Positions 29,446 to 40,392 of a DNA stretch of 64,000 nucleotides are shown piece by piece. The position numbers and the translations under genes are program-made. Origin of the DNA: an uncultured Bacilli bacterium (lineage in GTDB: Bacteria > Bacillota_I > Bacilli_A > RF39 > UBA660); NCBI GenBank assembly GCA_947632375.1, contig CANRPF010000003.1, positions 33,099 through 97,098 of the forward strand, read 5' to 3'. Within the stretch, counting starts at the first letter, position 1, and each line of letters begins with the position of its first letter. The notes beneath the pieces are model-generated. The model searched no databases. It was not told the DNA's origin and was given only the letters and a program-made list of their open reading frames with translations.

Positions 29446-31998
29446 ATGAAAAAAATAATACTTGTTGATGGTAATAATTTGCTATTTAGGAGTTATTATG
29501 CAACAGCATATACAGGAAAAATGATGAAAAATAGTAAAGGTTTTTGTACTAATGCATTATATGGATTTGTCTCTATGATTAATAAAATAATTGAAGAAGA
29601 AGATCCTAAATATATGGCAGTTGCTTTTGATATAGGAACAAATTTTAGAAAATCTTTATATAAAGATTACAAAGCAGGAAGACAACAAACGCCAGAAGAA
29701 TTAAAAATGCAAATGCCTGTTGCAAGAAAAATACTTAAAGCTATGGGAATAAAATATTATGAAATAGATGGTTATGAAGCTGATGATATAATAGGTACTT
29801 TTTCTAAAAGAGCAAGTGAAGATAAAGATTTTGATGCTACAATAGTTTCTAGTGATAAAGATTTATTACAATTAATATCTGATCAAGTTGATGTAAAATT
29901 ATTAAAGACAAAAGATTTTATAAGATATAATACTCATACATTTATGAAAGATTATGGTTTTAAACCAATAAGAATAATTGATTTAAAAGCTTTAATGGGA
30001 GATGCAAGTGATAATATACCTGGAGTTAAAGGTATTGGAGAAAAAGGTGCTATTAAGTTAATACAGGAATATGATACTATAGAAAATTTATATGATAATA
30101 TAGATAATATTAGTGGAAAATTAAAAGAAAAATTAATAGAAGGAAAAGAAGATGCATTTTTTTCAAAAAAACTAGCTACTATTGTACTAGATGTTCCAAT
30201 AGAAGATAATTTTTTAGAAATGGAATATGTTGGAGAAAATGAAACTGAATTAACTAATATATTTGAAGAATTAGAATTTTATTCTTTTATTAAAAATTTT
30301 AAAACTAAAAAGAAAAAAATAGAAATAGAATATAAATTATTAAATTCAGTAACTGAAATAAAAAAAGAAAATATAATAAGTTATTATATAGAATGTGATA
30401 ATTCTAACTATCATATGGCTTCTATAATAGGTATGTCTTTATATGATGGAGTTAATTTATTTTATATAGAACCAAATTTAATAAATGATGTTTTATATTA
30501 TATTAATGATAGTATTAAATATACGTTTGATTTAAAAAAGAATAATTGTTTAATAAATGGTATTATTAATAATACTATATATGATCAAGATATTGCAGCT
30601 AATATGCTTAATTATAATTTTAAAGATGATTTAGCTATATTGATGATGAATGATGGAATAAGTACTATATTATATGATGAATTTATAAAGAAAAAAGAAA
30701 ATAAAGAATATTATATCTGTCTTAAAGCTAAATATATATATGATTATAGAGATGAATATATAAAGAAATTAAAAATGGAAGATATGTATGATTTATTTAA
30801 TAATGTTGAAATGCCTTTAATTAATACATTAACTCGTATGGAATTAAATGGTATTAAAGTAGATAGATTAATACTTGATGAAATGGGTGTAGAATTAGAA
30901 AAAAAGATAGAAGAAATGAAAAATCAAATATATGAACTAGCTAATGAAAAATTTAATATTTCTTCACCTAAACAATTAGGACATATTTTATTTGAAAAAT
31001 TAGGATTAAAACATGGAAGAAAAAATAGTAGTGGTTATAGTACAGATGCAAAAGTTTTAGAAAAATTAATTGATGAACATCCTATAGTTCCTCTTGTAAT
31101 AATTTATAGAAACTTATCTAAATTATATAGTACTTATATAGAAGGATTAAATAATTATATATTAAGTGATGGAAAAATTCATACTATATATAAACAAGTA
31201 TTAACAAGAACAGGAAGACTTTCAAGTATAGAACCTAATTTACAAAATATACCTACTAGAGATGATATAGGAAAATTAATAAGAAAAGCATTTTTACCTA
31301 TAAATGATTATTTTTTATCAGCAGATTATAGTCAAATTGAATTAAGAATTTTAGCTCATTTATCTAATGATGAAAAATTAATTAATGCATTTAAAAATGA
31401 TGAAGATATTCATACTACAGTAGCAAGTGATATTTTTGGCATCGAGAAAGATGAAGTAACTAAAGATCAAAGAAGAGCTGCTAAAGCTGTAATATTTGGT
31501 ATAGTTTATGGAATAAGTGGATTTGGTTTAAGTGAAAATATAGGTATAAATCCTAAAGAAGCTAAAACTTTTATAAATAAGTATTATGAATTATATCCTG
31601 GAGTAAAAAAATATATGGATAAAATAGTAGAAGAAGCTTATGATGATGGATTTGTAAGAACTATCTTTAATAGAAAAAGAGTTATTGATGAATTAACAAG
31701 CAATATATATAGTGTTAGAAGTAGTGGAGAAAGAATGGCTTTAAATACACCAATTCAAGGTACTAGTGCTGATATTATAAAAATGGCTATGATTAAGATA
31801 GATAACGAGTTGAAAAAAAATAATTTTAAGAGTAAAATGTTATTACAGATACATGATGAATTAGTATTTGATGTTTGTAAAGATGAATTAGAAGATTTAA
31901 CAAAATTAGTAAAAGATATTATGGAAAATATAGTTTCATTAAAAGTACCACTAAAAGTAAGTACAAGTTTTGGTACAGATTTATATGAAACAAAGTAG
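29446..31998 (+). CDS. polA: DNA polymerase I
   Basis: 5' nuclease (VDGNNLLFRSYYA) and polymerase domain (SADYSQIELRILAHLS, QIHDELVFD). Confidence 0.96.
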   Translation: MKKIILVDGNNLLFRSYYATAYTGKMMKNSKGFCTNALYGFVSMINKIIEEEDPKYMAVAFDIGTNFRKSLYKDYKAGRQQTPEELKMQMPVARKILKAMGIKYYEIDGYEADDIIGTFSKRASEDKDFDATIVSSDKDLLQLISDQVDVKLLKTKDFIRYNTHTFMKDYGFKPIRIIDLKALMGDASDNIPGVKGIGEKGAIKLIQEYDTIENLYDNIDNISGKLKEKLIEGKEDAFFSKKLATIVLDVPIEDNFLEMEYVGENETELTNIFEELEFYSFIKNFKTKKKKIEIEYKLLNSVTEIKKENIISYYIECDNSNYHMASIIGMSLYDGVNLFYIEPNLINDVLYYINDSIKYTFDLKKNNCLINGIINNTIYDQDIAANMLNYNFKDDLAILMMNDGISTILYDEFIKKKENKEYYICLKAKYIYDYRDEYIKKLKMEDMYDLFNNVEMPLINTLTRMELNGIKVDRLILDEMGVELEKKIEEMKNQIYELANEKFNISSPKQLGHILFEKLGLKHGRKNSSGYSTDAKVLEKLIDEHPIVPLVIIYRNLSKLYSTYIEGLNNYILSDGKIHTIYKQVLTRTGRLSSIEPNLQNIPTRDDIGKLIRKAFLPINDYFLSADYSQIELRILAHLSNDEKLINAFKNDEDIHTTVASDIFGIEKDEVTKDQRRAAKAVIFGIVYGISGFGLSENIGINPKEAKTFINKYYELYPGVKKYMDKIVEEAYDDGFVRTIFNRKRVIDELTSNIYSVRSSGERMALNTPIQGTSADIIKMAMIKIDNELKKNNFKSKMLLQIHDELVFDVCKDELEDLTKLVKDIMENIVSLKVPLKVSTSFGTDLYETK

Positions 31999-32006
31999 GT
32001 GAAAAT

Positions 32007-32261
32007 ATGAAATATAAGATAAACGTTGATGTAATAGTTCCTGCAATAAATGAAACATATAATTTATTAATTCCTGTTAATAAAAAAGTAGGAGAAGTAA
32101 TAAAATTATTAAATCAAGCTATTAATGATTTAACAGATAAAGAATTTCCTATAAAGAATAATTTATCACTAATTAATTTAATTAATGGGGATGTTTATGA
32201 TACAAACTTATCTATTAAAGATAATAAAGTTTTAAATGGAAGTAGATTAGTATTAATATAA
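32007..32261 (+). CDS. EsaB/YukD-like ubiquitin-fold protein (T7SSb)
   Basis: 84 aa, KYKINVDVIVPAINETYNLLIPVNKKVGEVIKLLNQAIND...NGSRLVLI; immediately before essC. Confidence 0.72.
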   Translation: MKYKINVDVIVPAINETYNLLIPVNKKVGEVIKLLNQAINDLTDKEFPIKNNLSLINLINGDVYDTNLSIKDNKVLNGSRLVLI

Positions 32262-32282
32262 TATTAATCTTTTTATTTTTAA

Positions 32283-32311
32283 TTGAAAAAAAATAATAGA
32301 TAAAGTATAAT
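32283..32311 (+). promoter_or_regulatory. Promoter upstream of essC
   Basis: TTGAAA - 17 nt - TATAAT. Confidence 0.65.
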
Positions 32312-32337
32312 TTTAGTATGATAGGAAGTGCATCTTT

Positions 32338-35300
32338 ATGAAAGTAATTCTACAAGATAACAAGAAACTATTAAAAACAAAATTACCTAAAGAAATAAAT
32401 GGTAATTATTGGTTAACAGATGCTAATAATAAAAATCTTGTTAATATAGAATCAGATAATAATAGATGGATTTTAAAAAGTAATAACGATATTAAAATTA
32501 TAGATGATAATGAAAATTTAGATAATGAAGGTCTATTTGCAGGTCAAGTAAATGAATTAGAATTATCTAATTTTGTAAGTGGTCGATTATATGATATTGG
32601 AAATGGGAACGAATATAAATTTTTTTGCCTTCCTACTTATGATGATACTATAAGACAAATAGAAATTAATAAATTAACTTTAAATAATATAACTATTGGT
32701 AAAAATCCTACTTCTACAATCGTAGTAAATTTTCCTGTTTTTGCTGATAAACAAATAGAAATTGTTTGTGAAAATGGAATATTTAAAATAATAAATTATA
32801 ATGTTAATGTTCCTATGTTTATAAATGATAAAATGGTTGTATCATCTATTTTAAGACCTGGAGATTATGTATTTATTTTAGGATTTTCTATAGCTATATA
32901 TGGAAATATATTAATATTTAATAATCCTAATAATTTAGTAACTTTTAATGAAGAAATATTAAAATATAGAAATATACCTGTTAATGATGATGTTGATTAT
33001 AAAAATGAAATAGAATTAAATGTTCCTTTATATACAAAAAAAGATTTTTTTCAAAGAATACCTAGAATAAGAAGAGTAATTGAAAATAAAGAATTAAGAA
33101 TAGATGCTCCTCCACAAATGCAAACAAATGAAGATATGCCATTAATTTTAACAATTGGTCCAATGATGGTTATGGGATTAACTTCTTTAGTTAGTGGTGT
33201 AATAGCTATTATAAAAATAAGAAGTGGAGAAGCTACTATAAAAAATAGTATTACAACTTTAGTTATGAGTGGTAGTATGCTTATCGGTATGATAGTATTT
33301 CCACTTATTCAAAGATTTTATATAAAACATAGAACTAAGAAAAAAGAAAAAATAAGAATAAAAAAATATACTGAATATATAAATAAAAAACAAGAAGAAA
33401 TACAAAAAGAATTAGAAATAGAAAGACAAATACTTTTAGAAAATTTTGTTCCATTAAATGAAATAAAAAATATAATTATGGAAAAGAAACCTAATTTATG
33501 GGAAAGAAAAATAGATCATCAAGATTTCTTATCAGTTAGATTAGGTACAGGTAGAGTAAATTCTTCTTTACAAATAGAATTTCAAGATGAAAAATTTAGT
33601 ATTGTAGAAGATAAATTACTAAGTTTAGGTAAAGCTTTAAAAGATAATTCTAAATATTTAAATGATGCTCCTGTTTCTATTAATTTAATAGAAAATAGAT
33701 TTACTGCTATAGTTGGCAATATAGATTATTTAAAAAAATATTTCGAATGCTTTTTATTACAATTATTAACATTTCATTCTTATGATATGTTAAATGTAGT
33801 TGTTTTAACTACTGATGATAATAAAGATTATTGGACTAAGTATGATAATATTCCTCATTTTTGGAATAGAGATGGAAGTATAAGATTTATAAGTAAAAAC
33901 GTAGATGAAGCTGATACATTATCAAATTTCTTAATGGAAGAGTTAAATAATAGAATATTAAGTATTGAAGAAAGTGAAAATAATTCAGAACTTGAAAAAG
34001 TATTTTTGAAATTTCCTCCTTATTATTTAATAATTACTGACTGTATTTCAAAAGTTAAGAATATACCGATAATTAATACATTATTAGATTCTACTGTTAA
34101 TTATGGTTTTAGTTTATTAATGTTATCAGAACGATTAGATAATTTACCTAATGAAACTACAACATTTATAAATATCGTTCCTGAAAAAAGTACTATTTTT
34201 GAAAATGAATTAGTAAGTAATTCTCAAAAAGAATTTATGCCAGAAATGTTAAATATTGATTTTACAGATTGTTATATACAACTTTCTAATATTCCTGTAG
34301 ATGTTGCTGATGGTAAATTTGATTTGCCAACGTCTTATTCATTTTTAGAAATGTATGATGTTGGTAATGTAAATCAATTAAATATAGTTAATAGATGGAA
34401 AGAAAGTAATGTTACTAGTTCTTTAGCAGCTCCTGTTGGTATAAATGAACAAGGTGAACAATTTAAAATAGATTTACATGAAAAAGCACATGGACCTCAT
34501 GGATTAGTAGCTGGTATGACAGGTTCAGGAAAATCTGAATGGATTATTACTTATATACTTTCTATGTGTATAAATTATCATCCATATGAAGTACAATTTG
34601 TACTAATAGATTATAAAGGTGGAGGACTAGCAGGTACATTTGAAAATAAAGAAACAGGTTTTAAACTTCCTCATTTAGCAGGGACTATAACTAACTTGGA
34701 TGTAGCTGAAATTAATAGAAGTTTAGCTAGTATACAAAGTGAATTAAAAAGAAGACAAAAGAAATTTAATGAAGCTCGTGATAAATTAGGAGAAAGTAGT
34801 ATAGATATTTATAAATATCAAAGACTTTATAGAGAAGGTAAAATTGAAGAACCAATAAGTCATTTATTTATAATATGTGATGAATTTGCAGAGTTAAAAG
34901 CAGATCAACCAGAATTTATGCAACAATTAATATCTACAGCAAGAATCGGTAGATCTTTAGGAGTACACTTGATACTAGCTACTCAAAAACCTAGTGGTGT
35001 AGTAGATGATCAAATATGGTCTAACTCCAAATTTAGAGTATGTTTAAAAGTACAAGATAAAGGCGATTCAAATGACATGATAAGAGTTCCTGATGCAGCA
35101 TATTTAAAAGAAGCTGGTAGATTTTACTTACAAGTTGGTTATAATGAATTCTTTGCATTAGGACAAGCTGCTTATGCTGGAAGTCCTTATTATGAAAGTG
35201 ATAAACATAAAACTGTAGCAAATACTGATATAGAATTTTTAACTGATACAGGTCAAAGTTATAAAACTATCAATACCGAAAAAGAAAAAACTGAACTAAT

Positions 35301-36918
35301 TTATAAAGGAGAAGAATTACCATTTATATTAAAAAGTATAGATAATGTTGCAAAAGAATTAAATATTAATATAAGACAATTATGGTTAGATGCTATACCT
35401 AAAGATATTTATATATTGGATTTAATAAAAAAATATGGTTATAAAAAAGAAAATTTCATACTAAACCCTGTAATTGGTGAATATGATGCTCCTGCTTATC
35501 AAAAACAAGGACTACTAACACTTCCTCTTTCTAAAAAGGGAAATACTTTAATATATGGTATGGCTAATAGTGGTAAAGAAGATTTATTAACTACTATTAT
35601 GTATTCTATGATGATTAATTATGTAGCTGATGAAGTAAATATATATGCAATAGATTGTGGAGCTGAAACATTAAATTCATTTAGAAATAGTCCAATAGTT
35701 GGTGATGTTATTAGTTCATCTGATCCAGGTAAATTAACTAATTTAATAAAAAAGATATTAAAAGAATTAGAAGAAAGAAAAGATAAATTCAAAGATTATA
35801 ATGGTGATTATTACTATTATATAACCCATCAAAAAGAAAAAATTCCTAATATAGTTATTATAATAAATAATTATGATGCATTTACTGAAGTATTTGAAGG
35901 CTTGGATGATGTTTTAATTAAAATGACAAGAGAAGGCGAAAAGTTAGGTATTTATTTTATAATTACAGCTCTAGCATCTAATTCAGTTAAATATAAATTA
36001 TCACAAAACTTCAAACAATCATTAGTAATGCAAATGACTGATGCAATGGATTATAGAACTATTCTTAATAATGTTAATAAAGTTGTACCATCTAGTATTA
36101 AAGGAAGAGGTATTGTTGATATAGGAGAAGTTTTTGAATTTCAAAGTGCTAAACCTAGCAATGCGGAAAATATGACTGAATTTATAAATGAAGTATCTCT
36201 TAAATTACATAGTACAGCTAAAAGTTTTGCACCTAGTGTGCCTGTACTTCCAAAAATTGTTAATTATGACTTTATTTCAACTTCTATAACTGATTTAACT
36301 CAAGTACCTATAGGAGTAGAAAGAGAAACTTTAGAAATTTCAAAGATGAATTTTGTAAACAAAAATTTTGTAATTTCTACTAATGATGAAGAAGCTTTAT
36401 ATTCTTTTACAGGATTATTGTTTAAAGTAATTGATTCTTCTAAAGATGCTACTAAGAAAATAATAATAAACTCATTGGAACAAAATATAGATGGATTAAC
36501 TCAAACAACATTGTTTAAAGAAAACTTTGAAATGGTATTTAAACAATTATATGAATTTGCAAGTAAGAAACCAGAATTAAAAATATTAGTTTTAATAAAT
36601 GGTGTATCAATACTAACGGAAACTACAATAGGTAATTTACTTAATAGTATTATGAATTTAAAAAATATAAATGTAGTTTTAATAGATTTATTAGAAAAAT
36701 TAAAAGAAATTAAAATATTAGAATTATATAGAAATGTTGATAATAAAGCAGGTATTTGGATATCAAATGGTATTCAAGATCAAAGTATTATTGCTTTAAG
36801 AGATCAATATAATAAAGATTTAAGAGAAGAGATGCCATTCTTTGCTGGATATGCAATTAATAATGGTAAATATTCTAAGATAAAATTATTACAATCAAAA
36901 ACGAATGTTGATGAGTAA
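32338..36918 (+). CDS. essC: Type VII secretion FtsK/SpoIIIE ATPase EssC
   Basis: 1526 aa: N-terminal FHA-like region, two TMs, GMTGSGKSEWIITYIL Walker A, second ATPase GMANSGKEDLL, third degenerate. Confidence 0.92.
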   Translation: MKVILQDNKKLLKTKLPKEINGNYWLTDANNKNLVNIESDNNRWILKSNNDIKIIDDNENLDNEGLFAGQVNELELSNFVSGRLYDIGNGNEYKFFCLPTYDDTIRQIEINKLTLNNITIGKNPTSTIVVNFPVFADKQIEIVCENGIFKIINYNVNVPMFINDKMVVSSILRPGDYVFILGFSIAIYGNILIFNNPNNLVTFNEEILKYRNIPVNDDVDYKNEIELNVPLYTKKDFFQRIPRIRRVIENKELRIDAPPQMQTNEDMPLILTIGPMMVMGLTSLVSGVIAIIKIRSGEATIKNSITTLVMSGSMLIGMIVFPLIQRFYIKHRTKKKEKIRIKKYTEYINKKQEEIQKELEIERQILLENFVPLNEIKNIIMEKKPNLWERKIDHQDFLSVRLGTGRVNSSLQIEFQDEKFSIVEDKLLSLGKALKDNSKYLNDAPVSINLIENRFTAIVGNIDYLKKYFECFLLQLLTFHSYDMLNVVVLTTDDNKDYWTKYDNIPHFWNRDGSIRFISKNVDEADTLSNFLMEELNNRILSIEESENNSELEKVFLKFPPYYLIITDCISKVKNIPIINTLLDSTVNYGFSLLMLSERLDNLPNETTTFINIVPEKSTIFENELVSNSQKEFMPEMLNIDFTDCYIQLSNIPVDVADGKFDLPTSYSFLEMYDVGNVNQLNIVNRWKESNVTSSLAAPVGINEQGEQFKIDLHEKAHGPHGLVAGMTGSGKSEWIITYILSMCINYHPYEVQFVLIDYKGGGLAGTFENKETGFKLPHLAGTITNLDVAEINRSLASIQSELKRRQKKFNEARDKLGESSIDIYKYQRLYREGKIEEPISHLFIICDEFAELKADQPEFMQQLISTARIGRSLGVHLILATQKPSGVVDDQIWSNSKFRVCLKVQDKGDSNDMIRVPDAAYLKEAGRFYLQVGYNEFFALGQAAYAGSPYYESDKHKTVANTDIEFLTDTGQSYKTINTEKEKTELIYKGEELPFILKSIDNVAKELNINIRQLWLDAIPKDIYILDLIKKYGYKKENFILNPVIGEYDAPAYQKQGLLTLPLSKKGNTLIYGMANSGKEDLLTTIMYSMMINYVADEVNIYAIDCGAETLNSFRNSPIVGDVISSSDPGKLTNLIKKILKELEERKDKFKDYNGDYYYYITHQKEKIPNIVIIINNYDAFTEVFEGLDDVLIKMTREGEKLGIYFIITALASNSVKYKLSQNFKQSLVMQMTDAMDYRTILNNVNKVVPSSIKGRGIVDIGEVFEFQSAKPSNAENMTEFINEVSLKLHSTAKSFAPSVPVLPKIVNYDFISTSITDLTQVPIGVERETLEISKMNFVNKNFVISTNDEEALYSFTGLLFKVIDSSKDATKKIIINSLEQNIDGLTQTTLFKENFEMVFKQLYEFASKKPELKILVLINGVSILTETTIGNLLNSIMNLKNINVVLIDLLEKLKEIKILELYRNVDNKAGIWISNGIQDQSIIALRDQYNKDLREEMPFFAGYAINNGKYSKIKLLQSKTNVDE

Positions 36919-37003
36919 CGTAAAAAAATAATATTTATTATTGCAATTATTAAATTGCTGTTTTATAATTAATATATAAAAAATAGAGAAAGAAGGTATA
37001 ATT

Positions 37004-37765
37004 ATGGCTGGAAATGCTTTAGATAAAAGAACCGCTATTAAATACTTACAAAGTGCAGAAAACGAATTAAACACAATTCAACAACAAGCTAATGCTCTTA
37101 TAGAAGGAGTACATCAACTTAATTTAGGGTTTACAGGTGAAGTGGGATCTAAATTAAATCAATTATTTAATTCAACATATGCAAGTATAGATTCTGCTTT
37201 TTCAAAATTCTTTGATACAGGTGTAGGGATTCCTCATTTACATATAGAAATGGCAGATTTAATTAATACAAGTGAAGATAGCTTAGTTGCAACTCCAATT
37301 AGAATAACTATCGATCCTAGAAGTTGGGATTCAGGAAGATATAAAGCTTTAGAATTAACTATATTTGGTTTCTTTAATCTTAATGCAACGCAAAGTGCTA
37401 TTGATGAAATGAGAGCAAAAATTTCATCTTTAGTAAAAAGTTTTGATGGTATTGTTGAAAACTATAAGCATATTTGGTCTTTAGCATCTGAAACTGAATT
37501 TGAAGACTTAGCTAATAATGCTCATTCAGCAGCAGATCAAGTAAGAACTTTAGCTCAAAGTTTGGAAATATGTTTTACTTCATTTGCTCAAAAATTTTAT
37601 GATGAAGTATCAACTCAAAGAGTTAAGAGTGTAGGACAAGCTACTAAATTAGCAAATTCAATTAATGCATTGAAGAGTCAAAGTCTTTTCGATGTTACAG
37701 CTGCTAATGAAGGTCCAACAACGGCATTTAGTAGACAACATATTGATAATTGGGAAAGATTATAA
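37004..37765 (+). CDS. Candidate T7SS substrate, helical 253-aa protein
   Basis: Directly downstream of essC, no signal peptide, helical; own transcriptional terminator AAGTAGACAATGTCTACTTTTTTT. Confidence 0.5.
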   Translation: MAGNALDKRTAIKYLQSAENELNTIQQQANALIEGVHQLNLGFTGEVGSKLNQLFNSTYASIDSAFSKFFDTGVGIPHLHIEMADLINTSEDSLVATPIRITIDPRSWDSGRYKALELTIFGFFNLNATQSAIDEMRAKISSLVKSFDGIVENYKHIWSLASETEFEDLANNAHSAADQVRTLAQSLEICFTSFAQKFYDEVSTQRVKSVGQATKLANSINALKSQSLFDVTAANEGPTTAFSRQHIDNWERL

Positions 37766-37872
37766 AAGTAGACAATGTCTACTTTTTTTGTAAATATAAT
37801 GTATATATTTTTTAAATAAATTTGAAATTAATTTTAAGTATGATATCCTTAAAATAAGGAGGAGATAAGTAA

Positions 37873-38655
37873 ATGGGTGAAGGTTTAAGAATTGATACTG
37901 ATGCTGTTCAAAGCAGAATTAAAATATTGGAATCTGATATAGATAATTATGCCAATCAACTTCCAAAAATAAAAGGACAATTTGAAACAATTTTTAATGA
38001 ATTTAAGCCTGCAAATAACAGTGAAGTTAGAAGAATTATGCAAACACAAGGAGAACGCTTAAATAAAGTATTTTTAATACCACAAGATTCATCATCAATG
38101 TTAAATGGTGCTATAGAGCTTATTAATTCAGCACTAAGTACTTTAGCTATTACAATTAGTAAATATAGTGGTCCTTCTGTAAGTGGTGTTGTTTATGATG
38201 AACTACCTGCAGCAGGAAGCGAAGTAGGTATTGCATCATTTTCAAACGCAATTAGTTGTTCTGAGCAATTTCTTTCTTATGTAACTGAATTATTTTCAAC
38301 TTATGCTAACGCAATAATTAATGACTGTAAGATTCTTTGGGAACTATTTAATAATGCAAATGCAGAAGTTCAAAATAGTTTTCATGAATTAGCTGAATTA
38401 GTTAGAAATTATGGATATGAATCAAGTAGTGTTTTCAATGCTCTTTGTAATTCGTTAATTGCAGAGGTTGAAGATCAGTTAGCTGCTGGAGAACATAGTG
38501 CTGCTTACATGCAAAATGAATTAAATAGTTTAAAAAGTAAATTATCTGATTTTAATGCAACATCAGTTTTATCAGCTGATAAAGATAGTTATGTATTAGG
38601 AGAAGGCTCAACATTTGGAGATTATAGATTCAAAAGATCAGATTGGAATGCTTAA
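37873..38655 (+). CDS. Candidate T7SS substrate, helical 260-aa protein
   Basis: Similar size and layout to the 37004 product; shared K-x-[IL]-W-x-L segment; followed by terminator. Confidence 0.5.
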   Translation: MGEGLRIDTDAVQSRIKILESDIDNYANQLPKIKGQFETIFNEFKPANNSEVRRIMQTQGERLNKVFLIPQDSSSMLNGAIELINSALSTLAITISKYSGPSVSGVVYDELPAAGSEVGIASFSNAISCSEQFLSYVTELFSTYANAIINDCKILWELFNNANAEVQNSFHELAELVRNYGYESSSVFNALCNSLIAEVEDQLAAGEHSAAYMQNELNSLKSKLSDFNATSVLSADKDSYVLGEGSTFGDYRFKRSDWNA

Positions 38656-38760
38656 AAAGAAATTTTAAATTTCTTTTTTTATTTTGTTATTTTTACTATT
38701 TATGATATAATGTTTATGCGTTTATAACTTTATTATTAATTTTTAGAAAGAGTGATTTTA

Positions 38761-40392
38761 ATGAGTAAAATAAAAATAATGAGCTTAGGCGGATTAAATG
38801 AAAATGGAAAAAATACATATATAGTAGAAATAGATGAAAAAATATTTGTTTTAGATGCTGGGTTAAAATATGCAACTGATTCAATGTATGGAATAGATTA
38901 TATTATTCCTGATTATTCTTATTTAGCTAATAACAAAAACAGAATAGTTGGTGTATTTTTAACACATGCTCATCCAGAGAATATGGGTGGAATTCATGAT
39001 TTGATTGCATTGATACCAAATATTAAAGTTTATTGTACAAAATATACAAAAAAATACTTAGAACTTGAAGGAATAAAAGGTAATATTCACGAAATTCAAG
39101 CTCATAAGAAAATAAATTTTAATGATGTATCTGTTTTTCCTATTAGTGTTAGTCATTCAGTACCAGATGCAGTAATGTATATTATTAATACAAAAGATGG
39201 TGCAATTGCGTATACAGGAGATTTTATAATAGATCCTTCTATGAAAAGTAAATATAGTATGGATATTGGAAAAGTTGCTTATATTGGTAAACAAGGTGTA
39301 CTTTGTTTATTAAGTGATTCTGTATTTTCAGAAAGAACAGGTCATACTAGTCCTAATCATAGATTACAAGGATTTTTTAGAGATTTAATAAATAGAACTG
39401 AAGATCGTATGATATTTACAGTTTTACCAATACATTTATTTACTATTGAAGAAATTTTTGAGGCTGCTAAAAATACACATAGAAAAGTTGTTATTATGGG
39501 TAAAAAACTACAAAGTGTAGTAAATATGGCAATTAAAGAAAAATATATAAATATTGATGAAAATTTCTTGGGTGATTTATCTAATATAAATGATAAAAAC
39601 GTTATCTTATTAGTTTGTGATGATAAAGAAAAACCATATATAGCAATAGATCGTATTGTAGGTGGTTATGATAAATTTATAAAATTAAATAAAACTGATA
39701 CGATTGTATTTGCAGAACCTAGGTATGATGAAAATGAAAAAATAATAGTTCGTTTAGAAAATGAAATTGCAATAATGGGAGCAGAAACTATTTCCATACC
39801 TAAAGATAAAGTTATAACACATCATGCTTCTAAAGAAGATTTAATGTTAATGATAGATTTATTAAAACCAAAATATTATATGCCTGTTGAAGGTGAATAT
39901 AGATATATGGTTAATAATGCTAATATAGCGTCTTCATTAGGAATACCAAATGAAAATATTATTTTAAAAACAAATGGTGAATTTGTACTTATAGAAGATA
40001 AAGAATTAAAAGAATGTTATGATAGAATTGATGTAAATGATGTTTTAATTGATGGTAATAGCAATGATGATATTGGAGAATTAGTTATTAAAGATAGAGA
40101 GATGCTTAGTGAAAATGGAATAGTTTTAATAAGTGCTACTTTATCTAAAGAAGATAAGAAAGTACTAGTTGGTCCTGAAATTACTACAAGAGGATTTATT
40201 TATATTAAAGATTCAAAAGATATGATGGAAAATGTTAAAAAAATATCTTTAGATATAATAGAAAAAAATACTAGCAACAATTATGTTGATTATAATAATA
40301 TAAAACTTGAAATTAGAGAACAATTAAGTAAATATTTCTATTCTGAAACAGAATGTAAACCTATGATTATCGCTGTAATACAAGAGGTTTGA
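38761..40392 (+). CDS. Ribonuclease J-family protein with degenerate HxHxDH motif
   Basis: MSKIKIMSLGGLNENGKNTYIVE; LTHAHPENMGG; ISVSHSVPDAV; GDFIIDPS. Confidence 0.88.
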   Translation: MSKIKIMSLGGLNENGKNTYIVEIDEKIFVLDAGLKYATDSMYGIDYIIPDYSYLANNKNRIVGVFLTHAHPENMGGIHDLIALIPNIKVYCTKYTKKYLELEGIKGNIHEIQAHKKINFNDVSVFPISVSHSVPDAVMYIINTKDGAIAYTGDFIIDPSMKSKYSMDIGKVAYIGKQGVLCLLSDSVFSERTGHTSPNHRLQGFFRDLINRTEDRMIFTVLPIHLFTIEEIFEAAKNTHRKVVIMGKKLQSVVNMAIKEKYINIDENFLGDLSNINDKNVILLVCDDKEKPYIAIDRIVGGYDKFIKLNKTDTIVFAEPRYDENEKIIVRLENEIAIMGAETISIPKDKVITHHASKEDLMLMIDLLKPKYYMPVEGEYRYMVNNANIASSLGIPNENIILKTNGEFVLIEDKELKECYDRIDVNDVLIDGNSNDDIGELVIKDREMLSENGIVLISATLSKEDKKVLVGPEITTRGFIYIKDSKDMMENVKKISLDIIEKNTSNNYVDYNNIKLEIREQLSKYFYSETECKPMIIAVIQEV

